Positions 51,365 to 58,797 of a stretch of 64,000 bases of DNA are shown here, one piece after another. Numbering within the stretch: position 1 is the first letter of the stretch; the number at the start of each line of letters is the position of its first letter. The position numbers and the translations under genes are program-made. This DNA is from an uncultured Nitrospira sp. (GTDB lineage: Bacteria; Nitrospirota; Nitrospiria; Nitrospirales; Nitrospiraceae), in the NCBI GenBank assembly GCA_902500785.1, contig CABVRW010000016.1:1-64000 (forward strand). Direction: 5' to 3'. The notes under the pieces were generated by a model, which saw only the letters and a list, made by a program, of their open reading frames with translations, was not told the origin of the DNA and did not search any database.

Positions 51365-51694
51365 ATGGGTTCTAAAATTTATGTTGGCGGGTTGCCCTAT
51401 TCGGCAACCGAACAGCAGTTAAGCGATTTGTTCGCGGTGCACGGGGCGGTTGAATCGGCCCGTATCATCACGGACAAGTTTACCGGCCAATCGAGAGGTT
51501 TCGGATTCGTCGAAATGGCCTCTTCAGACGAGGCGCAGAAGGCGATTTCGGCTCTCAATGGGACGGACATGGGTGGCCGGACATTGACGGTCAATGAAGC
51601 GCGTCCTCAGGAGCCCCGTTCAGGCGGTGGACCAGGGCGGAGCGGCGGCGGCGGGGGATTCGGAGATCGTGGTGGCAAGCGCGATCGCTGGTAA
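51365..51694 (+). CDS. RNA-recognition-motif protein, Gly-rich tail
   Basis: A 109-residue RNA-binding protein. RNP2 is IYVGGL (residues 5-10) and RNP1 is RGFGFVEM (44-51). The tail from about 80 is Gly/Arg-rich (GGGPGRSGGGGGFG), as in plant and cyanobacterial Rbp proteins. It probably acts as an RNA chaperone in the cytosol. ATG at 51365 is preceded by AAGAGGAGG; the ORF start at 51338 is rejected. The leader upstream is long and may be regulated. A strong terminator follows. Confidence 0.9.
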   Translation: MGSKIYVGGLPYSATEQQLSDLFAVHGAVESARIITDKFTGQSRGFGFVEMASSDEAQKAISALNGTDMGGRTLTVNEARPQEPRSGGGPGRSGGGGGFGDRGGKRDRW

Positions 51695-51717
51695 CGCCTG
51701 ATTTTGTATCAGCCCTT

Positions 51718-51752
51718 GGGGCAGCCATCCTGGTGGTGGCTGCCCCTTTTTT
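51718..51752 (+). terminator. Rho-independent terminator of the RRM gene
   Basis: A 10-bp perfect stem, GGGGCAGCCA (51718-51727) with TGGCTGCCCC (51737-51746), is followed by TTTTTT. It lies 24 bp after the stop. Confidence 0.9.
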
Positions 51753-51816
51753 ATGCCGTGAGAACGGTGGAGATGTTGGGGGGATGCCGAGCAGGGCAAG
51801 GACCGTAGGGGAGGGG

Positions 51817-52536
51817 TTAGTCGAGGAGCCGAAGGACCAGGTCGTCGAAATAGGTGACGGCATCGGATTTCGTCCAGAGCCCGATCCGTCCGTTGGAAAA
51901 CGTCTGGTCGCACACACGAAACAGCACCGCATTGTCGTAGAGCGCCTTGATCTCGCACCCACGTTGCACGATGCGCAATGTGTGCCACCCGGACGCAGGG
52001 AGCCTGCGGTCGATCTGCTTCACAATCTGCTGCATCCCCTTCACGACGCGGTAGAGGCGAATTTTTTGTTCCACCAGGCTGGCCCTCAGCAGGTAGTAGT
52101 TGCGGTCATCCGTCGCATGCCACAGCAGTCCGCCGCCGACATCGGCTTTTCCCGCCACGGCGAAGTAGGACACCTCGACATCGATGTCGGTCGTTTCCGT
52201 TCCCTCGATGAGGAGGATTTTGTATGTCTGATCCGCTCCTTTGTTCAGCAGTTGAGCGAGCACTTGTGAGGGGCTTTTCGCGCGGTCGGTGAGGAGGATT
52301 TTCCACTCGCCGGCCGGGCGACCGTCGAAGAGGGTGCCGATAGTGAACGAGCCGGGCAGCGATCCCGGAGCCGCACCGTCAAAGTCCCATTGTCGGGTCT
52401 GTGGTGAATCCGGATCTGCCGCCTCTGCTGAAAACGATGTGCCGGGCCACAGGCTGATCCAGCAGAACGCGGTCAGGATACCCGTTCTCACGTGCCTGTA
52501 TCTGTCGGTGGCGGGGGCCGCGTGATGGATGCGCAT
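51817..52536 (-). CDS. Exported laminin-G/concanavalin-like domain protein
   Basis: A 239-residue protein. The signal segment lies near residues 15-38. The mature beta-sandwich domain has GGGLLWHATDDRNYYLLRASLVE and WHTLRIVQRGCEIKALYDN and GRIGLWTKSDAVTYFDDLVL blocks, matching 3-keto-disaccharide hydrolase/LamG-like lectin folds. A carbohydrate-binding role is likely, but no catalytic residue can be named. It is convergent with the RRM gene. Confidence 0.65.
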   Translation of the reverse strand: MRIHHAAPATDRYRHVRTGILTAFCWISLWPGTSFSAEAADPDSPQTRQWDFDGAAPGSLPGSFTIGTLFDGRPAGEWKILLTDRAKSPSQVLAQLLNKGADQTYKILLIEGTETTDIDVEVSYFAVAGKADVGGGLLWHATDDRNYYLLRASLVEQKIRLYRVVKGMQQIVKQIDRRLPASGWHTLRIVQRGCEIKALYDNAVLFRVCDQTFSNGRIGLWTKSDAVTYFDDLVLRLLD

Positions 52537-52684
52537 CTATGTTCTCTGTACGATCGGAGGCGTAGAGAACTCTACCTCACCCGAGGCGTCGTCGGCGAGA
52601 GGCGAGTGAGATAATCGGATCAGGGCGGCGATGGTTGCTGGGTAGGTCGTCGGACACATGTGGAACCGCCGCGCAAGGCAAACG

Positions 52685-53581
52685 TTATGGCATCTCTAGT
52701 TCGCGGAGTTTGGCTTCGGCCTGTTCAAGCCACCGTCGATTGGCGGGTGTGTCGAGTTCAAGGCGAAGGTATTGTCTCAATTCCTGGGCCGCTTCCATAC
52801 GTTGGCCCATACCTGCCAGGGCATTGCCGAGGTTGAGGCGAATCTTCGCATCGTTGGGCCGTAAGTGCAGGGCGGTGCGGAACTCGCTGACAGCCGCTTC
52901 GGGCTGGCGTTTCTCCATCAACCCGAGACCGAGATTGAAGTGCGCGTTCACATTGTTCGGCTGCAGGCTCGCAGCGGTTCGATATTCGGCGATGGCCCCG
53001 TCGAGGTCGCCCATGGCCTTGAGCACCACGCCCAGATTGTTATGCGCGTTCACATCGGTGGGGTTATGGCGTAAGACCGTTTTAAATTCCGTCATGGCGC
53101 CTGCCACGTCCCCCATTTCTTTCAGCGCGACTCCGAGATCATTGTGGAGTTTCGGGTCGTCGGGGTTCAGTCGCAAGGCCTCTTTGAATTCAACCATCGC
53201 CGCGTCATTCCGTCCGACATCGAGCAGGGTGTTCGCTAAGTTGAGGTGGGCGGCGAAATAGTTCGGTTGAAGTCGGAGCGCATGTTTGAATTCATCGATG
53301 GCCTGTCCCAGGTCTCCCTTAAAGACAAAGGCCACTCCGAGATCATTGTGGCGCATCGCTTCCGCATCGGTGTCCACCGGTTGTTCAATCTTGTCGGTGG
53401 TCGAAAGAATCTGTTCTTCCTCCAACACCTGATTGTCTCCCATGTCGGATTTGGCGGTCGGTTTGTCCGGAGGGGCGGCCAGGGCCTGCACTGCGAAGAG
53501 CGTCGTGAGCCCGAGTATCATGAGCATGAAGGTGACAGAAATTTGGCGATCCAGGTGATGGCCGCGGACGTCGTCTCGCAT
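52685..53581 (-). CDS. TPR-repeat protein, exported
   Basis: A 298-residue protein with an N-terminal hydrophobic export segment (about 15-37). At least six consecutive TPR units of 34 residues follow from about residue 75 (for example LGVAFVFKGDLGQAIDEFKHALRLQPNYF and LGVVLKAMGDLDGAIAEYRTAASLQPNNV). The TPR repeats are unusually regular. ATG at 53581 is chosen because AAGGA lies 8 bases upstream; the ORF start at 53674 is weak. It binds protein partners, but which ones is unknown. It lies downstream of the efflux operon on the same strand. Confidence 0.8.
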   Translation of the reverse strand: MRDDVRGHHLDRQISVTFMLMILGLTTLFAVQALAAPPDKPTAKSDMGDNQVLEEEQILSTTDKIEQPVDTDAEAMRHNDLGVAFVFKGDLGQAIDEFKHALRLQPNYFAAHLNLANTLLDVGRNDAAMVEFKEALRLNPDDPKLHNDLGVALKEMGDVAGAMTEFKTVLRHNPTDVNAHNNLGVVLKAMGDLDGAIAEYRTAASLQPNNVNAHFNLGLGLMEKRQPEAAVSEFRTALHLRPNDAKIRLNLGNALAGMGQRMEAAQELRQYLRLELDTPANRRWLEQAEAKLRELEMP

Positions 53582-53812
53582 GGGAGGGTCCTTCCGAGCA
53601 GTCACACCTATAGTCCGGGGAGCGTGCGTGACCGGTGTCTGGTCCGCCGCTTGACCGAGGGCCTGAGAATACATCCCGTCAAATAGCCTTATCCGCGCAA
53701 GAAATTCAAGTTGAAAGTCCCCGGCGCCGTGGCAGCGGCTTCTTGAGCGATGACCGTAAGGCGTTCAATGTCCGCGCCGTCCACGAAAAGAAATAGCGGC
53801 GAGACCGATTCC

Positions 53813-55333
53813 TTAGCGGGCGGATGAGCCGAGCTGAGGTGCAGGGGGATTGTCACCCGGCGTATGCCATCCTCCGCCGAGCGCTTTATAGAGGCTGACC
53901 ATGTCGGTGAGGCGGGCACGCTCCGTTTGCGCACGCTGGGTGTCCGCCGCCAGCATCGTTCGCTGGGCATCGAGGACATCGAGGTAGTTGACCAACCCTT
54001 TCCGGTAGCGCACCTCCGCCAGACCCACGGCGGCCGTGGCCGCCGCCGCCTGCTCACGTTGGCGCGTGAGTTGTTCCGTGCGGGCCTGTATCGACACCAG
54101 CAGGTCCGCCACTTCGCGGAAGGCGAGCAGAATCGTTTGTTGGTATCCTTCCAACATTTGTTGATAGCGCGATTCGGCGGCATCCAGCCTCGCGACGTTG
54201 GTGCCGCCAAGGAAGATGGGCAGAGTGACCGATGGGCCGATACTGAAGTTCGCGCTGTTTCCCGTGAACCAGTTCGCGAACTCGACGCTTTGCAATCCAC
54301 CTTGACCCGTGATGGACAAGGTAGGGAAGAAATAGGCGCGCGCTTGACCGATGCGGGCATTAGCGGCCACGAGCGACGCCTCTGCTTGCAAGATATCGGG
54401 TCGCCGTTCCAACAATTGCGACGGAAGGCCCATAGGAATCTCCGGCTGTACGATGAGTTTCCGCAACGCCGCCGGTGCCAAGACCACGCTGCCCGGGGTC
54501 GATCCCGTCAACACTTCCAAACGGTGTACTTCGACGGCGCGCAGGCGAGTCAGATCCGGGATCTGTCCCGCGCTTTCCGCGACAAGGACTTCCGTTCGTT
54601 TCACGTCGAGATCGGAAGCCAGACCCACGGACGCCCGCTTGGTGATGATGTCGAGCGAATCCCGCCTCAGGGTGAGGGCGCGTTGGGCGATCTCCACTTG
54701 TTCGTCCAACTCACGGATACGAAAGTACGCTTGCCCGACGTCGCCGATCAGGGTCAGCGCGATCGCGCGGGCGTCCTGCTCAATGGCCTCTGCGTCTGCC
54801 GAGGCGGCTTCCAGCCCGCGGCGGATCCGTCCCCACACGTCAAGTTCCCAGCGGAGATCGGCCGCCCCGTTCCAGAGATCAAAGCTGCTGCCGGGCGTGG
54901 CGAAGACTTGCGGCCTTGGCTGCTCGCCCGTGGCTAAGCCCAATCCTGCCAATGTGTTCTTTGAGATGGAGATGTTGGTATAGCTGCCTTGTACGTTCAA
55001 TTGTGGATAGAGTCCGGCGCCCGCTGTCGTGACGGACGCGCGTCCCTCCAGCACGCGCGATACCGCGCGGCGGACGTCATGGTTCCGGGCGAGCGCGCGT
55101 TCAATGAACTGCGTTAGCTCCTGGTTGTGAAACGCCTGCCACCAGTCGGCTTCCGGCACCTTATTGGAGGCGCCGGGAGCCAGAGAGACGGAGGCCATGT
55201 GTGTCCAGTCGGCGGGCGTCTCAACCGGTGGACGATGATAGTTCTGGCCTTGCAGGCACCCGGTGCCGGCAAGCGCCAGCATCGCGAGCAGGGCTGAACG
55301 GATACGCTGTCCGTTGTACACGACCCGCTTCAT
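53813..55333 (-). CDS. TolC/NodT-type outer-membrane efflux lipoprotein
   Basis: A 506-residue outer-membrane channel. The signal ends AGTGC (Cys25), so it is lipidated, as in OprM/NodT. Two OEP (outer-membrane efflux protein) repeats cover about 70-260 and 280-480, with YPQLNVQGSYTN, RRPDILQAEASLVAANARIGQARAYFFPTLS and GLVNYLDVLDAQRT. It forms the exit duct for the DevBCA-type pump encoded upstream. Its start overlaps the adaptor gene by 4 bp. Confidence 0.92.
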   Translation of the reverse strand: MKRVVYNGQRIRSALLAMLALAGTGCLQGQNYHRPPVETPADWTHMASVSLAPGASNKVPEADWWQAFHNQELTQFIERALARNHDVRRAVSRVLEGRASVTTAGAGLYPQLNVQGSYTNISISKNTLAGLGLATGEQPRPQVFATPGSSFDLWNGAADLRWELDVWGRIRRGLEAASADAEAIEQDARAIALTLIGDVGQAYFRIRELDEQVEIAQRALTLRRDSLDIITKRASVGLASDLDVKRTEVLVAESAGQIPDLTRLRAVEVHRLEVLTGSTPGSVVLAPAALRKLIVQPEIPMGLPSQLLERRPDILQAEASLVAANARIGQARAYFFPTLSITGQGGLQSVEFANWFTGNSANFSIGPSVTLPIFLGGTNVARLDAAESRYQQMLEGYQQTILLAFREVADLLVSIQARTEQLTRQREQAAAATAAVGLAEVRYRKGLVNYLDVLDAQRTMLAADTQRAQTERARLTDMVSLYKALGGGWHTPGDNPPAPQLGSSAR

Positions 55334-56322
55334 CGCGCCGGCTCCTCGGCGGGATGTTCTCCGGTCTGTGTCTGTGCGGGTGCTTCGACGGTTGTGCGAT
55401 CGATGAACACGTCGACTTGTTGCCCGGCATAGATCGGAAATCTCGGCCGCTCAAAACGGTAGATGATCTGGAGGACACGCGTATCGACCCGTTCGCTGTT
55501 ATCCCCAGTCAGGGATTTTTTGGGAACAATATACGGCTCGATGCGAACAAAGGTCAGTGGAATCGCCCGGGACGTATTGCCTTTCAGGTAGGCGACGCCG
55601 GGCCGATCGGGAGCGACCAAGGGAGCATTGACCTCATCCACCTCCGCACGGACTTGGAGCTGCTGCATGTCACCCAGGAGCATGAGTGGTTCGGTCGCGC
55701 CGGTGGTCAGTGCGAACTCACCGGCCCGGACATTGACCTGCAAAATCGTCGCGGCGCGCGGCGCGCGCACCGTCAGGCGTTCCAGGAGCATGCGGGTTTC
55801 GTCCCGCTGAGCCATGACTTGTTTCAATGCGGCTTCGAAACGGCTCATGGCGCGTTTCGCCATTTCCAAGGCATACCAGGTTCGTTTGACGTCGTCTTCA
55901 CTGACCGCCCGGCTGTCGCGAACGGATTTCAGCCGTTTGAGTTGGGTGTCGAAATCGGCGATGCGGTATTTTTGTTCTTCGATTTGGGCCTCGGCTGGCG
56001 GAATCGCGGCCTGGCGAGCCACGAGTTGCGCGCGGAGGTCTCGATCGTCCAATTGCAGGAGCGGATCACCCTCATGAACCCGGTCTCCGACCGACACGAA
56101 TACTTTCGTCACGAGTCCGGCGGCCGGCGGGCCGATGCGGACGTTTTCGTTGGCCGCTTCGATGATGCCGGTTGCGGCGACAGTCGTTTCATAGGGGGAT
56201 CGGGGTGGGTCCACCAAGGGTGTCGGCATGGGCTGAGTTTTGCCACCGGTCAGGACGACCCAGGCGGCCAATACCACCCCGGCCCCGGCGAGCCAGACAC
56301 TAAAGCGATTGAGGATGGTCAT
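55330..56322 (-). CDS. HlyD/DevB-type membrane-fusion protein
   Basis: A 330-residue periplasmic adaptor. A single N-terminal membrane helix (about 8-26) is followed by a lipoyl/biotinyl half (IGPPAAGLVTKVFVSVGDRVHEGDPLLQLDD), a hairpin coiled coil (about 88-180), the second lipoyl half and a beta-barrel (LQVRAEVDEV). It links the DevC-like permease to the TolC-like channel. Both gene borders overlap by 4 bp, so all subunits are made in fixed order. Confidence 0.9.
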   Translation of the reverse strand: MTILNRFSVWLAGAGVVLAAWVVLTGGKTQPMPTPLVDPPRSPYETTVAATGIIEAANENVRIGPPAAGLVTKVFVSVGDRVHEGDPLLQLDDRDLRAQLVARQAAIPPAEAQIEEQKYRIADFDTQLKRLKSVRDSRAVSEDDVKRTWYALEMAKRAMSRFEAALKQVMAQRDETRMLLERLTVRAPRAATILQVNVRAGEFALTTGATEPLMLLGDMQQLQVRAEVDEVNAPLVAPDRPGVAYLKGNTSRAIPLTFVRIEPYIVPKKSLTGDNSERVDTRVLQIIYRFERPRFPIYAGQQVDVFIDRTTVEAPAQTQTGEHPAEEPAR

Positions 56323-57080
56323 GCGGTCGCCTCTCTCTGAATCGGATGAATGCCGACAATACGGCCGTCGGTCAATTCCGCCATTCGATCACCAAACTGA
56401 AACACTCGACTGTCATGGGTGACGACGATGACGCAGCGGTCGGGCGCTCGCCCCACGTCTCGAATCAATTCCATGATCTTCTGGCCATTGGGGCCGTCCA
56501 GGGCCGCGGTCGGTTCGTCGCACACCAGCAGCTGCGGCTCATTGACCAACGCCCGGGCGATGGCGACCCGCTGCTGCTGGCCGCCGGAGAGATTCCGGGG
56601 CAGAAACTCAGTCCGGTCGCCGAGGCCGACGCGTTCGAGCATCAGCCGCCCTCGCGAAATCGCCTCTTTCTTGCCGGTCCCCTGGATCAGCAGCGGGATG
56701 GCGACGTTCTCCGCGGCCGTCAAGGCGGGCAGGAGATTGAACTGCTGGTAGATGAACCCCATCGTTTGTCCGCGAAAACGGGTGCGTGTGCCCGGTGACA
56801 TCTTGGTCAGTGAGGCTCCGAGCACATCGAGGTCGCCGGCATCAATGTCTAAAATGCCGGCAATCGCCGACAACAAGGTCGTCTTCCCTCCGCCCGATTC
56901 ACCGACCAAGAGCAGCAACTCGCCGAAATACACGTCGAGGTCGATGCCCTTGAGCACCGTGACCGTGGTGTCGCCGGACCCGAATGACTTGACGAGTCCT
57001 CGAACCTGCACGGCGATGGGAGAGGCCTCTCGCGCGCCAGATCCATCTTGCGAGTGTGACGGACCAACCCTAGTCGTCAT
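56319..57080 (-). CDS. DevA/MacB-type ABC ATPase
   Basis: A 253-residue ATPase of the LolD/MacB/DevA class. Walker A GESGGGKTT, the Q-loop block IYQQFNLLPALTAAENV, the signature NLSGGQQQRVAIARAL and Walker B LLVCDEPTAALD are all present. A short N-terminal extension (about 25 residues) precedes the domain. It powers the pump formed with the FtsX-fold permease at 57077-58207. The start overlaps the permease stop by 4 bp. Confidence 0.94.
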   Translation of the reverse strand: MTTRVGPSHSQDGSGAREASPIAVQVRGLVKSFGSGDTTVTVLKGIDLDVYFGELLLLVGESGGGKTTLLSAIAGILDIDAGDLDVLGASLTKMSPGTRTRFRGQTMGFIYQQFNLLPALTAAENVAIPLLIQGTGKKEAISRGRLMLERVGLGDRTEFLPRNLSGGQQQRVAIARALVNEPQLLVCDEPTAALDGPNGQKIMELIRDVGRAPDRCVIVVTHDSRVFQFGDRMAELTDGRIVGIHPIQREATA

Positions 57081-58207
57081 CGAAAGACAATCGCCGGTTC
57101 AAGCCGGGCCAGTTTGATAATGCTGATGAGCGCCGACAACGTGCAAATCATGAGCAACGCGACAAAGACCAGCAGGAGCAGCGGCCAGGTTTCGACGAAC
57201 GGCAGCTGTCCCTCTTGCGCGGTCAGCAGGCCGAATATAGTGGCGAGCCCGATTCCTACCCCGTAGCCCGTGATCCCCACGGTAAAGGCTTGGAGCAGAA
57301 TCATGCGGGCCAGGGTGGAGGTGGAAGCCCCCATGGCTTTTAGCGCCCCGAACTGCCGCAGGTTTTCGACCGTGAACAGATAAAACGTCTGACCCGCGAT
57401 AGCCATGCCGACCACGAAACCTAACAGAATCGTCGTGCCGAAGTTGATGCCGATCCCGGTATTCTTCAGGACCCAGCCGATGGTTTTCCAGCCGAACGCG
57501 TCGGCGGTGAATGCGCCCAACCCCGTATGGTCGCGGATGCGTTGGATGACCTCTTCGACCGGCGCGTCGTCTTTGGCCTTGGCGAGGACGTAGGACAGGG
57601 TCCGCCGTTCCCGAGGCACGTATCGCAATGCGCGCTCGTAGGTGGTGTAGACGACCGGAATGTTAGTGAATGTTTTTTGGGTCTTGGCAATGGCCACGAC
57701 GCGGGCCAGTTTGTCGTTGAGTTCGAAGACCGTGCCGACCGCCATGACCTTCGGCCCGCCCATGCGTTCGACGGCCCATTGGTCGAGGGCCACGGCGTCC
57801 GGTTGCCGGAGGTCTTCGAATCGCCCGGCCAGCACTTCCGCGGGCTGGCCGATCAGGGTGGCAGAGTCCAGTCCCGTCAATGTGATCTGGTGATATTCTC
57901 CATTGGCGAGCCTGGCTCGCAACAGACCTTTATATAGAGGGACGGCCCATTCCACGCCGGAGATGCTGCGCACACGGTCGACGGTGGTGTCGGCGATCGG
58001 TTTGACCTCATCGACCTGCGCAATGCCGGGATCGGTGACCCAGATCGGCACGTTGAGATTACTGATACTGGATTGAGACCAGATCATGAGACCCCAGAAG
58101 ATGGAGCCTTGCTGGACGATCAGCATGACCGCAAAGGTTAAGCCGCAGAGCAGCATGAGATATTTCGCGCGATCGCCGTAGAGCATTCTGAGGGCGACGT
58201 AGTTCAT
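57077..58207 (-). CDS. DevC-like FtsX-fold ABC permease
   Basis: A 376-residue permease. One N-terminal helix (YLMLLCGLTFAVMLIV) is followed by a large periplasmic domain (about 45-255) and three C-terminal helices (NFGTTILLGFVVGMAIAGQTFYLF, TSTLARMILLQAFTVGITGYGVGIGLA, LLLLVFVALLMICTLSALISI). This is the MacB/DevC layout. The permease and ATPase are separate chains, as in DevBCA, which exports glycolipids in heterocysts. Substrate is unknown here. Confidence 0.9.
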   Translation of the reverse strand: MNYVALRMLYGDRAKYLMLLCGLTFAVMLIVQQGSIFWGLMIWSQSSISNLNVPIWVTDPGIAQVDEVKPIADTTVDRVRSISGVEWAVPLYKGLLRARLANGEYHQITLTGLDSATLIGQPAEVLAGRFEDLRQPDAVALDQWAVERMGGPKVMAVGTVFELNDKLARVVAIAKTQKTFTNIPVVYTTYERALRYVPRERRTLSYVLAKAKDDAPVEEVIQRIRDHTGLGAFTADAFGWKTIGWVLKNTGIGINFGTTILLGFVVGMAIAGQTFYLFTVENLRQFGALKAMGASTSTLARMILLQAFTVGITGYGVGIGLATIFGLLTAQEGQLPFVETWPLLLLVFVALLMICTLSALISIIKLARLEPAIVFR

Positions 58208-58620
58208 TCGTTGTCCTCATGGGCCAGAGTGGTCGGAGCATAGGCCACGACGCGCGGCAATTGCGGGAGGTTCACTTGATCATGCCGATGGAAAAAATAG
58301 GTGCAAATCCTGGCGATGGGGCAGCCATGGTGGAGCGCGACGGTCCAGAATCGCCGTACATGTTGGCCGTTCGGCTGTTGATCTTCATCCATGAGACGCA
58401 GTGGGCCGGGAAATGAATTGGCAAAGGTGATGCCTTTAGCGGCAAATCGCTCCACGAGTCCCTCGGTGAGAAAGTCGAGAATCTCTCCGCACCAAGAGAA
58501 GCGGCGCCCATCTCTGCTCGCCTCGCCGGAGGAGAGTAGCTCGGTCTCCCGTTCGGCGACATAGGCTTGAATCTCATGACCGACGATCTCGGGTGTCGGT
58601 GGCGGAGTCTCTTCTTTCAT
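58204..58620 (-). CDS. Small soluble protein of unknown function, first in efflux operon
   Basis: A 138-residue protein with no signal peptide or membrane helix. The sequence (EIQAYVAERETELL...WCGEILDFLTEGLVERFAAKG, ARICTYFFHRHDQVNLP) matches no family I know. Cys and His residues lie in the second half (LHHGCPIARICTYFFHRH). Its stop overlaps the permease start by 4 bp, so it is co-translated with the exporter. No Shine-Dalgarno is visible before the ATG, and a predicted sigma-54 start point lies about 3 nt upstream, suggesting a leaderless message. Confidence 0.7.
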   Translation of the reverse strand: MKEETPPPTPEIVGHEIQAYVAERETELLSSGEASRDGRRFSWCGEILDFLTEGLVERFAAKGITFANSFPGPLRLMDEDQQPNGQHVRRFWTVALHHGCPIARICTYFFHRHDQVNLPQLPRVVAYAPTTLAHEDNE

Positions 58621-58633
58621 GGAGGAGGTCTAG

Positions 58634-58649
58634 AGCAGGGGCGATGCCA
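58634..58649 (-). promoter_or_regulatory. Candidate sigma-54 promoter of the efflux operon
   Basis: On the minus strand the 16-mer TGGCATCGCCCCTGCT matches TGGCACG-N4-TTGCW, with the invariant GG and GC at exact spacing. The -24 box deviates from consensus at two positions, the -12 box at one. The expected start is near 58623. A sigma-54 activator gene lies directly upstream. Confidence 0.55.
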
Positions 58650-58780
58650 GGAGTGAGTTCCTCTTGATAACGACGATTAAGTGATTGAAAGCATGCGAGA
58701 ATATTTGAGTTATGAGGAAAGTCCCACCGACGGGATGATTAGGGGGAAGTGCCGAGATCTAGGCAGGAGGAGATGAGAGT

Positions 58781-58796
58781 TGCCCACATATGGGCA
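58781..58796. promoter_or_regulatory. Inverted repeat, candidate upstream activator site
   Basis: TGCCCA-CATA-TGGGCA. An identical site in opposite orientation lies at 60834-60849. This copy is centred about 165 bp upstream of the predicted sigma-54 start, a normal distance for an enhancer. It starts 1 bp beyond the activator's stop codon. Confidence 0.6.
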
Positions 58797-58797
58797 G

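Noticed and set aside
53689-54360. 223-residue minus-strand ORF at the end of the TolC-like gene
   Set aside because: Most of it is a different frame of the TolC-like gene. The C-terminal part outside that gene looked protein-like but has no start site of its own.
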